A model generated the notes under the pieces. The model was not told the DNA's origin, searched no databases, and was given only the letters and a program-made list of their open reading frames with translations. A stretch of 64,000 nucleotides of DNA from Exiguobacterium sp. TNDT2 (GTDB taxonomy: Bacteria; Bacillota; Bacilli; Exiguobacteriales; Exiguobacteriaceae). The position numbers were made by a program, and so were the translations under genes. The stretch covers positions 1 to 64,000 of the forward strand of contig NZ_QLVE01000004.1 in the NCBI RefSeq assembly GCF_003331145.1, in the 5' to 3' direction. Below, in pieces: positions 53,747 to 62,298 of the stretch; the first letter of the stretch is position 1; each line of letters opens with the position of its first letter.

Positions 53747-55227
53747 TAGCGGATGGCTTTCGTTTGCTGGATGACTTTAATCATTTGGAGCGACTCGTCT
53801 TCAAGACCTTGGACCGGGAGACCGGCCTCGATGTTGGCCATAATGTATTCAAGTGTTGATGTCGTAATGAGTTCGCCTGGAATAATGATTGGAATTCCCG
53901 GTGGATACACCATGATGAACTCGGCCGAAATGCGTCCGACGGCGTTCTCGAGCGGAATCGTCTCCGTCTCCTCGTAGAAGGCGTCACGTGGGCTGAGTGC
54001 GAGCGGTGGAATCTCTGGGAGCATGATTGACAACGAATCGTTTCCAGACTGGTCGTAAACCGATACGACGTCACGCATGCCGTCAATCAACGCTTGAATC
54101 GTCGACTCGTCGTCGGCGCTCGTCACGATGAACAAGACGTTCAACAGATCCGACATTTCGACTTCGATACGGTGCGTCTCGCGCAAATACTTCTCGACTT
54201 CGAAGCCGGTGATTCCGAGCTCACGGACCGAGACGAGGATTTTCGTCTCGTCGAGCGCGTACGTCGACTCTGAATGAAGTTCGGCGTGGCCGTATACCTT
54301 CAAGTGCGGCATGTTGTCGATGGCCGTACGCGCCGTACGGGCGAGCGTGAGGGCACGATCGTTCATCGCTTCTCCTTTTGTCGCCAATTGGCGGCGGGCC
54401 GCGTCGAGCGACGCGAGGAGGAGATATGACGTCGATGTCGTCGTGATCATCGAGAGCATCGCGTGAATCCGTTCAGGCGATACGAGTCCACGGCGGACGT
54501 TCAAAATCGAACTTCCTGTCATCGAACCGCCGAGCTTATGGACGCTTGTTGCCGCGACGTCCGCGCCGGCTTGCATCGCCGAGAGCGGGAGTTCGTCGTG
54601 GAATGGCAAGTGGACGCCATGTGCCTCATCGACGAGGACCGGTACATCTTGCGCATGGGCGACGGCGACGATGCGCTCTAAGTCACCGGCGATGCCGAAG
54701 TAGGTCGGGTTGATGACGAGGACGGCTTTCGTGTCAGGGTGCATCTCGAGGGCGCGTTCGACGGCGCTTGCCGTGATTCCATGGGCGATCCCATATGTCT
54801 CATCATATTCAGGGTGAATGAAGACAGGGTGGGCCCCGGTCAAGACGAGCGCGGACATGACTGATTTATGGACGTTGCGCGGCACGATGATTTTCTCGTT
54901 CGGACCGACGACGCCCATGATCATCGCCATGATGGCGCTTGATGTCCCTTGAACTGAGAAGAACGTCTCGTCGGCGCGGAACGCCTCGGCTGCGAGGCGC
55001 TCGGCCTCGGCAATCGCCGCTTTCGGATGATGAAGATCATCGAGCGGGGCGATGTTAATCAAGTCGATCTTCAAGGCGTTCTCGCCGATGAAGTCGCGGA
55101 ATTCGGGGTCCATCCCTTTCCCGCCTTTATGACCAGGGATGTGGAAAGCGATCGGGTTCGTGTCCACGTGCGTGAGCAACGTGTCAAAGAGCGGTGTCTC
55201 GAGCTGTGTAGCACCTTTAAGTTTCAA
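53746..55227 (-). CDS. speA: arginine/lysine decarboxylase, PLP-dependent (SpeA/YaaO type)
   Basis: A 493-residue fold-type I decarboxylase of the Orn/Lys/Arg family, the first step of agmatine/polyamine synthesis in Bacillales. PLP site: the Lys in TSVHKLGGSMTGSS (about 226-239), with the Asp and His of VDEAHGVHLPF (about 200-210). The N-terminal IPGHKGGKGMDPEF is typical of the short Bacillales enzymes. The C-terminal domain is present and the length normal. The start is TTG 55227, supported by GGAGG eight bases upstream; no ATG fits. Arginine and lysine specificity cannot be distinguished from sequence. Confidence 0.93.
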   Translation of the reverse strand: MKLKGATQLETPLFDTLLTHVDTNPIAFHIPGHKGGKGMDPEFRDFIGENALKIDLINIAPLDDLHHPKAAIAEAERLAAEAFRADETFFSVQGTSSAIMAMIMGVVGPNEKIIVPRNVHKSVMSALVLTGAHPVFIHPEYDETYGIAHGITASAVERALEMHPDTKAVLVINPTYFGIAGDLERIVAVAHAQDVPVLVDEAHGVHLPFHDELPLSAMQAGADVAATSVHKLGGSMTGSSILNVRRGLVSPERIHAMLSMITTTSTSYLLLASLDAARRQLATKGEAMNDRALTLARTARTAIDNMPHLKVYGHAELHSESTYALDETKILVSVRELGITGFEVEKYLRETHRIEVEMSDLLNVLFIVTSADDESTIQALIDGMRDVVSVYDQSGNDSLSIMLPEIPPLALSPRDAFYEETETIPLENAVGRISAEFIMVYPPGIPIIIPGELITTSTLEYIMANIEAGLPVQGLEDESLQMIKVIQQTKAIR

Positions 55228-55318
55228 TAGTAAGTCCTCCTTGATAGCAGTGTGTATATAGGTCGTCGGTTTAAGTTCAATCTGAGGTCGTTCTGAACGT
55301 TTCGCTTCAAAAACAATG

Positions 55319-55372
55319 CAACAAAAAAACTATAGTGATTTCTACCCCAACTTGCAATAGTTTTTTTTGTTG
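55319..55372. repeat. long AT-rich inverted repeat upstream of yktA-like gene
   Basis: CAACAAAAAAACTAT and ATAGTTTTTTTTGTTG are complementary arms of 15-16 bases (one bulged T) around a 23-base loop. On either strand it resembles a terminator. It lies between divergent speA and the UPF0223 gene, inside the leader region, so premature termination control is possible. Confidence 0.65.
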
Positions 55373-55398
55373 ATACAATGGTTGTCGAGGTGAAGAAT

Positions 55399-55665
55399 AT
55401 GCAAATCAACTATCCGATCAATCCGGACTGGACAACCGACGAACTGATTGAAGTCGTCGAGTTCTATAATCAAGTCGCCTTGGCAAATGAAGGCGGTGTT
55501 GACCGTGTGTCATTTTTAGACGCGTATCGGTCGTTCAAACAAATCGTGACGTCAAAATCAGAAGAGAAACAACTGAGCACCGTCCACGATGAACAGACCG
55601 GGTACTCTACCTATCGTACGGTGCAGGCGGCCCTAAAATCAAATGCAAAGATTATAAAGTTGTAA
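55399..55665 (+). CDS. UPF0223 family protein (YktA-like)
   Basis: An 88-residue soluble helical protein of UPF0223. ATG 55399 follows GAGGTGAAG; the frame's earlier ATG at 55378 lacks such a site. The sequence NYPINPDWTTDELIEVVEFYNQVALANEGGV...FLDAYRSFKQIV matches the family. Same position as yktA of B. subtilis, downstream of speA. Function unknown. Confidence 0.9.
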   Translation: MQINYPINPDWTTDELIEVVEFYNQVALANEGGVDRVSFLDAYRSFKQIVTSKSEEKQLSTVHDEQTGYSTYRTVQAALKSNAKIIKL

Positions 55666-55673
55666 CTGCTGGA

Positions 55674-55712
55674 AAGCATGGGAGAACCGAACAGTTTTCT
55701 CATGCTTTTTTT
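55674..55712 (+). terminator. terminator of yktA-like gene
   Basis: AAGCATGGGAGAA / TTTTCTCATGCTT stem followed by TTTTTT. Confidence 0.88.
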
Positions 55713-55911
55713 GTTATTTCTCTATTAAATAGGGTACATATCATTAACAGTTATTTCAGGTTTAGTGTCAGTTGAAATGGGAATATACTCACTAAGATAA
55801 AAAATTCGAAATAGTCAGACAATTTACTTTATTTTTTGAATCTCATCTGATATACTCAATTCAACTCATTAAACCGTAACTTGTAGCCCAACTAAAGGAG
55901 TGTGGCATCTC

Positions 55912-56100
55912 ATGAAACAAGTGATCGAGGCATTTAAAAGAAAAGACGCAGAAAAACGGATTCCGGTGCTGCGCTTAGAGATTGATTATGAATTGGCAAC
56001 TCTCTTCGATGCGATGGCGTCACAAGACGATGCCACGGTTCAGGTTAGCAAGCATCGGTTAGAAAAATATCGCCAAGAACTTTTGCGTCTCGAAGCCTGA
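55912..56100 (+). CDS. small helical protein, 62 aa
   Basis: ATG 55912 lies 13 bases after AAAGGAG, a long but usable spacing; GTG 55900 is too close. The 62-residue product is almost entirely helical and charged (MKQVIEAFKRKDAEKRIPVLRLEIDYELATLFDAM, ending HRLEKYRQELLRLEA), consistent with a coiled coil. It sits where B. subtilis has the small gene ykzI before yktC; whether they are homologous is unknown. Confidence 0.65.
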   Translation: MKQVIEAFKRKDAEKRIPVLRLEIDYELATLFDAMASQDDATVQVSKHRLEKYRQELLRLEA

Positions 56101-56112
56101 CCCACAACCACT

Positions 56113-56147
56113 CAATCAACCAGTATTCCATGCGGATACTGGTTTTT
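56113..56147 (+). terminator. terminator before the phosphatase-acetyltransferase gene
   Basis: AACCAGTATT / GATACTGGTT stem (one G-T pair) followed by TTTTG. Confidence 0.85.
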
Positions 56148-56179
56148 GTTTGGTACAATACATAGTAGAGGTGATAAAC

Positions 56180-57433
56180 ATGTTGGAATGGTTCGCGATT
56201 GACTTGATTAAACAAGCAGGGGAATATATTCGGCAAAAAATCGATGAGAGCTATCGCATCGAACGAAAGACAGGTAAAGGGGATTTGGTCACAGAAATCG
56301 ATCGAGCCGTCGAACAGTTGATTGTCGACCGTATCCGTGAAACGTACCCCGAGCATCACATTATCGGGGAAGAAGGGATCTCTACAGGACCGGACGACTT
56401 GTCCGGAACGGTCTGGTTTGTCGATCCGATCGATGGGACGTTGAACTTCATCCATCAGAAGCGCATGTTCGCCATCTCAGTGGCCGTCATGATCGATGGG
56501 GTCGTCGAATACGGCTTCGTCTATGATGTGATGGCGGATGAGCTGTTCGTGGCGCGCCGCGGCGTTGGGACCACGCTGAACGGGCGAAAGTTACCGCCCA
56601 TCCAAGAACATCATGTCCGTGACGCCTTTCTTAGTATGAACGCGACATGGGTAACGCCGAACCAACAGATCGCCCCGGAAGTACTCGCCCCAATCGTGCG
56701 CGACTCGGTCGGCACGCGTGCGCACGGCGCGGCCTCGCTCGAACTTGCGTGGCTCGCAGCGGGTCGGGTCGACGGCTATATCACGATGCGGAATATGCCG
56801 TGGGATTATGCGGCTGGAAAATTGCTCGTCGAGGAGGTCGGGGGACGGGTCGTCTCGATTTACGGGGAGCCGGTCCGCTATGACGGGAAGACGTCGGTCC
56901 TTGCTGGGAGCGAGACGTTCGTCAAAGATGTCGTCAAGCATTACGTCATCGCCAAAGGGGTAACGCCGGAAGTAAGACCGGATCTTCAAATTGAAATCAA
57001 CGCCTCCTACGATCGTGTCCGGGACTTGCTCGTATTGGCCAACCCGAACGAGGCGATGGTGCGTGACCAATACGAAACCGGCGAGACGTATGAAGCGACG
57101 CTCGGTGGGGAACTTGTCGGTGCGTACATGTTGGTGCGACGCAGTGAGGCGATGTTAGAACTCGTCAACATCGCCGTCAAACCGGACCGGCAAAACCAGA
57201 CGATCGGGCAACGGCTGCTCCAAGATGCGATTCGTCGGGCCGAACAGAGCGGTGCGAAACAGATGCTCGTCTGCACGGGTAACTCGAGCGTCGTCCAATT
57301 GCGGTTTTATCAACAGGCCGGTTTCCGTTTTGAGTCGGTCGAGCGGGACTACTTCCCGAATCACGGTTATTCATCAATCGAAGAAGACGGGCTCGCCTTG
57401 CGTGACCGGATTTGTCTGACACGCGACCTATAG
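56180..57433 (+). CDS. fusion of inositol-monophosphatase and GNAT acetyltransferase
   Basis: A 417-residue two-domain protein in one uninterrupted frame; ATG 56180 follows GAGGTGAT. Residues 1-255 are an inositol monophosphatase: KGDLVTEID (about 33-41), GEEG (63-66), the metal motif WFVDPIDGTLNF (79-90) and WDYAAGKLLVEE (208-219), all catalytic acids present. Residues about 265-417 are a GNAT domain close to YvbK of B. subtilis (LVLANPNEAMVRDQY, ELVNIAVKPDRQNQTIGQRLL, TGNSSVVQLRFYQQAGFRFESVERDYF). In B. subtilis the phosphatase (yktC) and YvbK are separate. The acetyl-CoA loop QNQTIG departs from the usual R/QxxGxG. Substrate of either half unknown. Confidence 0.9.
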   Translation: MLEWFAIDLIKQAGEYIRQKIDESYRIERKTGKGDLVTEIDRAVEQLIVDRIRETYPEHHIIGEEGISTGPDDLSGTVWFVDPIDGTLNFIHQKRMFAISVAVMIDGVVEYGFVYDVMADELFVARRGVGTTLNGRKLPPIQEHHVRDAFLSMNATWVTPNQQIAPEVLAPIVRDSVGTRAHGAASLELAWLAAGRVDGYITMRNMPWDYAAGKLLVEEVGGRVVSIYGEPVRYDGKTSVLAGSETFVKDVVKHYVIAKGVTPEVRPDLQIEINASYDRVRDLLVLANPNEAMVRDQYETGETYEATLGGELVGAYMLVRRSEAMLELVNIAVKPDRQNQTIGQRLLQDAIRRAEQSGAKQMLVCTGNSSVVQLRFYQQAGFRFESVERDYFPNHGYSSIEEDGLALRDRICLTRDL

Positions 57434-57460
57434 GCGTTACAGGCAGAAGAACAAGCTCAT

Positions 57461-57497
57461 AATACAAGGCCCGGGCGTTTTGCCCGGGCCTTGTATT
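57461..57497. terminator. bidirectional terminator between fusion gene and ylaF-like gene
   Basis: ATACAAGGCCCGGGC / GCCCGGGCCTTGTAT, a perfect 15-base stem; the T tail is short on both sides. Confidence 0.88.
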
Positions 57498-57672
57498 ATG
57501 GACGTCGGTTCGAGAGGACGCGACGGCGCAAGTTGATTCCAAAGAACGTAGCGATGCCGCTCAAGGCAAGACTGCCGATGATGATGGCGGCACTTCCTTC
57601 GGCCACCCCGATTCCGATGCCGACGAAACCGGCGACGACCGCGGTCGCGATTAAAACGAACATGAGTTGCAT
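57496..57672 (-). CDS. small membrane protein, YlaF/DUF5325-like
   Basis: Reading the minus strand from ATG 57672 gives 58 residues: MQLMFVLIATAVVAGFVGIG then GVAEGSAAIIIGSLALSG and the tail FFGINLRRRVLSNRRP. AAGGGGG lies eight bases before the ATG. Two membrane segments (about 4-22 and 28-46) with a short loop and a basic cytoplasmic tail match the DUF5325/YlaF type, and B. subtilis ylaF is located upstream of typA too. Function unknown. Confidence 0.8.
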   Translation of the reverse strand: MQLMFVLIATAVVAGFVGIGIGVAEGSAAIIIGSLALSGIATFFGINLRRRVLSNRRP

Positions 57673-57727
57673 GAAGATTCCCCCTTTTTTCGCTAGTCCC
57701 CTTTATTGTAGTCAAAAATGGTGCGTT

Positions 57728-57741
57728 TGGAAACGCTAACA
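57728..57741. promoter_or_regulatory. cre (CcpA operator) between ylaF and typA
   Basis: TGGAAACGCTAACA fits the cre consensus TGNAARCGNWWNCA perfectly. It lies 55 bases upstream of the ylaF-like start and 95 bases upstream of typA; either gene could be the target. Confidence 0.7.
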
Positions 57742-57835
57742 GTTGATAACACTCGACAAAGGTGGTAGGACGTGTGCTATACTCTTAAAGTTGAACAAAG
57801 GATGAAACTTTTTTAAATAAGAGAGGACTAACTAC

Positions 57836-59680
57836 ATGAATGTAAGAACTAACCTTCGGAACGTAGCCATCATCGCCCACGTTGACCACGGTAAAACAAC
57901 GCTCGTCGATGAATTATTGAAACAGTCTGGTACTTTCCGGACAAACGAAATGGTCGCAGAACGCGCCATGGACTCGAATGACATCGAACGTGAGCGCGGA
58001 ATCACAATTCTCGCGAAAAACACGGCGATCGATTATAAAGACACACGCATCAACATCGTTGATACACCAGGTCACGCCGACTTCGGTGGTGAAGTTGAGC
58101 GGATCATGCGTATGGTTGACGGCGTTATCCTCGTCGTCGATGCACGTGAAGGCTGCATGCCACAAACGCGTTTCGTATTGAAGAAAGCACTCGACCAAGG
58201 TCTCCGTCCAATCGTTGTCGTCAACAAAATCGACAAACCGATGGTACGCCCGCTCGACGTCGTCGATGAAGTTGTCGACTTGTTGATTGACCTTGGAGCA
58301 GATGAAGATCAACTTGAATTCCCTGTCGTCTATACGTCTGCTGTCAGCGGTTCAAGTTCGTTCGATCCTGATCCAGAGAAGCAAGAAGATACAATCACGT
58401 ACGTGCTCGACACGATTCTTGAGAACACACCGGCACCAATCGATAACTCGGATGAGCCGCTCCAGTTCCAAGTCACGATGCTCGACTATGACAACTACCT
58501 CGGCCGAATCGGTGTCGGTCGTGTCTTCCGTGGGAAAATCAAAGTCGGCGAGTCAGTGTCGCTCTGCAAAACAGACGGTTCAATCAAACAACTCCGCGTC
58601 ACGAAACTGTTCGGTTACTTCGGCCTCAAACGTGTTGAAATCGAAGAAGCCAAAGCTGGTGACTTGATCGCCATCGCCGGAATGGAAGATATCAACGTCG
58701 GTGAAACGGTGACGCCAGTTGGTAAAGAAGAGCCGCTTCCTCTCCTTCGCATCGATGAGCCGACGCTTCAAATGCGTTTCATGACGAACAACTCTCCATT
58801 CGCAGGACGCGAAGGCGATTTCGTGACTGCACGTAAAATCGAAGAGCGTTTGATGAAACAACTTGAGACGGACGTTTCACTCCGTGTCGAGAACACAGAT
58901 TCTCCTGACCAATGGATTGTATCAGGACGCGGTGAGCTTCACCTTGGGATCTTGATCGAGAACATGCGTCGTGAAGGGTACGAGCTTCAAGTTTCGAAAC
59001 CACAAGTTATCATCCGTGAAGACGAAGATGGTACGAAAATTGAGCCGTTCGAACGTGTCATCATTGACGTGCCTGAAGAGTACACTGGTTCAGTCATGGA
59101 GTCAATCGGTCTCCGTAAAGGTGAACTTGCCAACATGAACACGAACGACAACGGTCAAACGCGGATGGAATTCATCGTTCCTTCACGTGGTCTCATCGGA
59201 TATCGTAACGAGTTCTTGTCAGCAACACGCGGGTACGGAATCTTGAACCACACGTTCGAAGAGTACCGTCCGTTCATCTCTGCTGACATCGGCGGCCGCC
59301 GCAGCGGTGTTATGGTTTGTATCGAGCCTGGTAAGTCTACGGCTTACTCGATCGGTGCGCTTGAAGACCGTGGAACGATTTTCATCGAGCCAGGTACGGA
59401 TGTATACGAGGGCATGATCATCGGTGAATGTAACCGCGACGTCGATCTCGCGATCAACGCCGTCAAAGGAAAACAGTTGACGAACATGCGTGCTTCATCA
59501 AAAGACTCGACACAAGTCTTGAAACGTCCACGCGTCTTCTCACTCGAAGAATCGCTCACGTTTTTGAACGATGACGAGTACTGTGAAATCACGCCGGAGT
59601 CAATCCGTCTCCGTAAAAAAGTCTTGAACAAGAACGAGCGCGAGAAAGCTGACAAGCGTCGTAAACTTGGTAAAGAATAA
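57836..59680 (+). CDS. typA: GTPase TypA/BipA
   Basis: A 614-residue translational GTPase that associates with the ribosome under stress. G1 is [10 protein letters not shown] (about 14-23), switch region RERGITI, G3 [12 protein letters not shown] (about 77-88), G4 NKID (about 131-134), followed by EF-G-like domains and the BipA-specific C-terminus with [16 protein letters not shown] (about 538-553). The length is normal. AGAGAGGACT precedes ATG 57836. Strongly expressed codon use. A cre-like site is upstream. Confidence 0.97.
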   Translation: MNVRTNLRNVAIIAHVDHGKTTLVDELLKQSGTFRTNEMVAERAMDSNDIERERGITILAKNTAIDYKDTRINIVDTPGHADFGGEVERIMRMVDGVILVVDAREGCMPQTRFVLKKALDQGLRPIVVVNKIDKPMVRPLDVVDEVVDLLIDLGADEDQLEFPVVYTSAVSGSSSFDPDPEKQEDTITYVLDTILENTPAPIDNSDEPLQFQVTMLDYDNYLGRIGVGRVFRGKIKVGESVSLCKTDGSIKQLRVTKLFGYFGLKRVEIEEAKAGDLIAIAGMEDINVGETVTPVGKEEPLPLLRIDEPTLQMRFMTNNSPFAGREGDFVTARKIEERLMKQLETDVSLRVENTDSPDQWIVSGRGELHLGILIENMRREGYELQVSKPQVIIREDEDGTKIEPFERVIIDVPEEYTGSVMESIGLRKGELANMNTNDNGQTRMEFIVPSRGLIGYRNEFLSATRGYGILNHTFEEYRPFISADIGGRRSGVMVCIEPGKSTAYSIGALEDRGTIFIEPGTDVYEGMIIGECNRDVDLAINAVKGKQLTNMRASSKDSTQVLKRPRVFSLEESLTFLNDDEYCEITPESIRLRKKVLNKNEREKADKRRKLGKE

Positions 59681-59687
59681 GTCAGAA

Positions 59688-59718
59688 AAAAGGGAGCGCC
59701 TAGGCGTTCCCTTTTGTT
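59688..59718 (+). terminator. terminator of typA
   Basis: AAAAGGGAGCGCC TA GGCGTTCCCTTTT stem with one G-T pair, T-rich tail. Confidence 0.85.
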
Positions 59719-59766
59719 TTGGATAGTGTAGAATGGTTGTGAAGGAAATAAAGGGGGATTATCAGC

Positions 59767-60111
59767 TTGAAAGCTTCTCAAACGATGGACATCACACAAA
59801 TCGATGTGCCGTGGATTGCCTCGCTACTTGGCGTCGGCAGTGACGCGAACGACTTCTCGGTCGGATTCAACGCGTTAATCATCACGGTCATCTTATTGAC
59901 GATCCTTGTGTTTAAATTAGGTTTTGCCAAACAATTGACGTGGTGGAAGTCACTCGTCGTCTATATGCTGCTCGCACTCGGGGCAGGCACGATGGCGCTC
60001 GTTTTCTTCACGTGGCCGATTCCAGAAGTTCTCCTTGTCATGGCTGTCGTCTTGGCCATTTACCGGGGCCGCCTCTGGTGGAACCGTCGACAAGGCGTCG
60101 AATCACATTAA
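59767..60111 (+). CDS. YlaH-like membrane protein
   Basis: A 114-residue membrane protein with three hydrophobic segments (about 37-55, 61-80 and 83-98). TTG 59767 is supported by AAAGGGGG nine bases upstream; ATG 59785 would be the alternative. The N-terminal 30 residues are soluble and the C-terminus is basic (RGRLWWNRRQ). Position and size match ylaH downstream of typA in B. subtilis, a family of unknown function. Confidence 0.8.
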   Translation: MKASQTMDITQIDVPWIASLLGVGSDANDFSVGFNALIITVILLTILVFKLGFAKQLTWWKSLVVYMLLALGAGTMALVFFTWPIPEVLLVMAVVLAIYRGRLWWNRRQGVESH

Positions 60112-60112
60112 A

Positions 60113-60148
60113 AATGGACGTATTGCCCGAGGGCGATACGTCCATTTT
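60113..60148. terminator. bidirectional terminator between ylaH- and ylaI-like genes
   Basis: AAAATGGACGTATTGCCC / GGGCGATACGTCCATTTTT near-perfect stem with T and A tracts at both ends. Confidence 0.92.
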
Positions 60149-60151
60149 TGA

Positions 60152-60352
60152 TTACCATCTCCGTTTTTGACGGAACGATGGATATAGGTGGAATTGGCCG
60201 GTCGCGGCACGCTCCGCGGTTCGCGCGGTGATCCGTTCTTGACACGCCCGGCACATATACGTTTTAGCAGGTTTGTTACGAAGTCGTTTCGCTTCGAACG
60301 ACCACGAATCAATCGTATCGATTTTATCACAAAGAGAGCACTTTACGCGCAT
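60152..60352 (-). CDS. zinc-ribbon protein, YlaI/DUF2197 family
   Basis: A 66-residue protein with two CxxC pairs, CSLC (about 5-8) and CRAC (about 34-37), forming a zinc ribbon. The TYMCRACQERIT and ATGQFHLYP stretches are characteristic of YlaI. The C-terminus is basic. GGTGAG precedes the ATG on the minus strand. Function unknown; nucleic-acid binding is plausible. Confidence 0.9.
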   Translation of the reverse strand: MRVKCSLCDKIDTIDSWSFEAKRLRNKPAKTYMCRACQERITARTAERAATGQFHLYPSFRQKRRW

Positions 60353-60463
60353 GGTCTCACCTTCCTCTTTGTTGATTATAGCATGATTTTAGGAGAGAAA
60401 AGCAGGGAAAGAGGTTTGTAAGAGCGAATCCATTTGTATACCCGTTCGGGAGGAGGGGAGTAC

Positions 60464-60913
60464 ATGGCGAGTAAAGCGGCGTTCGAACTATCGAGGACGC
60501 AACAAGACACATTGAACGAGATGCCATTGACGTTTTTAATCACATTTGACGAGCCGAAACGGTGGCCGATCACACATGCGATCAGCTGGGTGCAAGCGCC
60601 GAATGAGATGACGATTCGCTTAGCGTTAACGAAGAATTCACATGTAATCACGTTACTCACAAACGAGAAAACAGCAAGTCTCATCTTTATAGAGGGAGGT
60701 CTTGCCTACAGCATCGCCTTGTCCCACGTGCATGAGTTCGAGCCGAGCGTGAAGCCGGCGCTACACCTTCGCTTTTTTGAAGGGAAAGTCGAGGAGGTCC
60801 GCAACATCTCTTTTTACGGGGCGAGTTATGGACAACCGGACATCGTCAAGACGTACGATGTCGTAGCAGCAGAAAAGTTGGACCGTGAAGTCAAGGAAAG
60901 TTTGAATTCTTGA
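60464..60913 (+). CDS. PNPOx-like split-barrel protein (YlaL-like)
   Basis: A 149-residue soluble protein. ATG 60464 follows GGGAGGAGGGGAG. Strands such as PLTFLITFDEPKRWPITHAISWVQAPNEMTIRLAL, HVITLLTNEKTASLIFIEGGLAYSIAL and LHLRFFEGKVEEVRNISFYG suggest the flavin-binding split-barrel fold of pyridoxamine-phosphate-oxidase-like proteins. Position beside phoH is close to ylaL of B. subtilis. Cofactor and reaction unknown. The stop overlaps the open frame of phoH, whose start is 33 bases downstream. Confidence 0.75.
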   Translation: MASKAAFELSRTQQDTLNEMPLTFLITFDEPKRWPITHAISWVQAPNEMTIRLALTKNSHVITLLTNEKTASLIFIEGGLAYSIALSHVHEFEPSVKPALHLRFFEGKVEEVRNISFYGASYGQPDIVKTYDVVAAEKLDREVKESLNS

Positions 60914-60945
60914 TCACCAACAATTTTCGAGGGGCGGCAAAGTCT

Positions 60946-62262
60946 ATGAAAAAAACATATGTGCTCGATACGAACGTACTCTTACACGATCCGTTATCCT
61001 TATTCCAATTTGATGAGCACGATGTCGTCATCCCCGCTATCGTATTAGAAGAGCTTGACGGCAAAAAACGAAATATGGACGAGGTCGGCCGCAACGCACG
61101 GGAAACGGCGCGTGTGCTCGACCAACTCCGTACGACCGGTAAACTGCATGACGGGGTGCCGCTCGAGAATGGCGGACGACTGTTCGTCGAGATCGGTCAC
61201 GAGCATACCATCGATTTCCCGTTCGACGTCATGACGAATGATAATCGCATTTTGACCGTGGCACTCGGACTGATGAAACAATATGAGAACGACCGGACAC
61301 GTAAAGTCGTCGTCGTCTCGAAAGATATACTTGTCCGCGTCAAAGCGGACGCCATCGGCATTGAAGCCGAGGATTATTTGACCGACCATATCGTCGATAC
61401 GACGAACTTGTACACCGGCTATCGTGAAATCGAAGTCGATCAAGCCGTCATCGATGAATTTTATAAAGTCCGTCAGCTTCCATTGGCGGCCATTTCAAAA
61501 AATCAGCTGTACCCGAACTCATTCGTCGTTTTAAAAAGTAACGTCTCAAAAGCGAGCGCAATCGCGGTCGTCGATGCGTTGCAGCCGATCCTTCGCCCGC
61601 TCTCGCTAGACGTCGAACACGTCTGGGGCATCCACCCCCGTAACGTCCAGCAACGGATGGCGCTCGACTTGTTGCTTCGGGACGATATCCCGTTCGTGAC
61701 ACTGCTCGGGAAAGCCGGGACCGGGAAGACGTTGCTCGCGCTCGCGGCGGGGCTGTCGCTCGTCGAAGACGAACGCCGGTTCAATAAACTCGTCGTCGCC
61801 CGTCCGGTCGTCCCGATGGGGAATGATATCGGCTATCTACCGGGGGAAATGGAAGAGAAGCTCCGGCCGTGGATGCAACCGATTTATGACAACTTGGAGT
61901 TCTTGTTCAACGCTAATTCGAAAGACGAGCTCGGGAACATCTTGGCCGGCATCAAATCGATTCAACTCGAGGCGCTCACGTATATCCGTGGCCGTAGCAT
62001 GCCGGATCAGTTCATCATCATCGATGAGGCCCAGAATTTGACGAAACACGAGATCAAGACGATTCTGACCCGGGTCGGGGAGAACTCGAAAATCGTCCTC
62101 GTCGGCGACCCGTATCAAATCGATCACCCATATCTGGATGAATATTCGAACGGTCTCACGTACGCCGTCGAACGGTTCAAAGGCCAAAACGTATTCGGCC
62201 ACGTCCAACTCATCAAAGGAGAGCGCTCGTCGCTCGCCCGGTTGGCCGCCGATTTACTATAA
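60946..62262 (+). CDS. phoH: PIN domain-PhoH family ATPase (YlaK-like)
   Basis: A 438-residue protein combining a PIN ribonuclease domain and a PhoH ATPase. The PIN domain (about 1-130) has DTNVLLHD (acid 1), the Glu of VLEELDGKK and the D of TNDNRI. The PhoH domain (about 225-438) shows Walker A GKAGTGKTLLAL, ARPVVPMGNDIGYLPG and Walker B FIIIDEAQN. Such PhoH2-type proteins have RNA helicase and RNase activity. ATG 60946 follows GAGGGGCGG. It ends the conserved yla block. Confidence 0.92.
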   Translation: MKKTYVLDTNVLLHDPLSLFQFDEHDVVIPAIVLEELDGKKRNMDEVGRNARETARVLDQLRTTGKLHDGVPLENGGRLFVEIGHEHTIDFPFDVMTNDNRILTVALGLMKQYENDRTRKVVVVSKDILVRVKADAIGIEAEDYLTDHIVDTTNLYTGYREIEVDQAVIDEFYKVRQLPLAAISKNQLYPNSFVVLKSNVSKASAIAVVDALQPILRPLSLDVEHVWGIHPRNVQQRMALDLLLRDDIPFVTLLGKAGTGKTLLALAAGLSLVEDERRFNKLVVARPVVPMGNDIGYLPGEMEEKLRPWMQPIYDNLEFLFNANSKDELGNILAGIKSIQLEALTYIRGRSMPDQFIIIDEAQNLTKHEIKTILTRVGENSKIVLVGDPYQIDHPYLDEYSNGLTYAVERFKGQNVFGHVQLIKGERSSLARLAADLL

Positions 62263-62263
62263 C

Positions 62264-62298
62264 GAAAAACGCCGAGCAAGCCGCTCGGCGTTTATTTT
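62264..62298. terminator. bidirectional terminator between phoH and MFS gene
   Basis: AAACGCCGAGC AAGC (G)CTCGGCGTTT; T tail on the plus strand, A tract on the other. It lies in the coding end of the convergent MFS gene. Confidence 0.88.
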
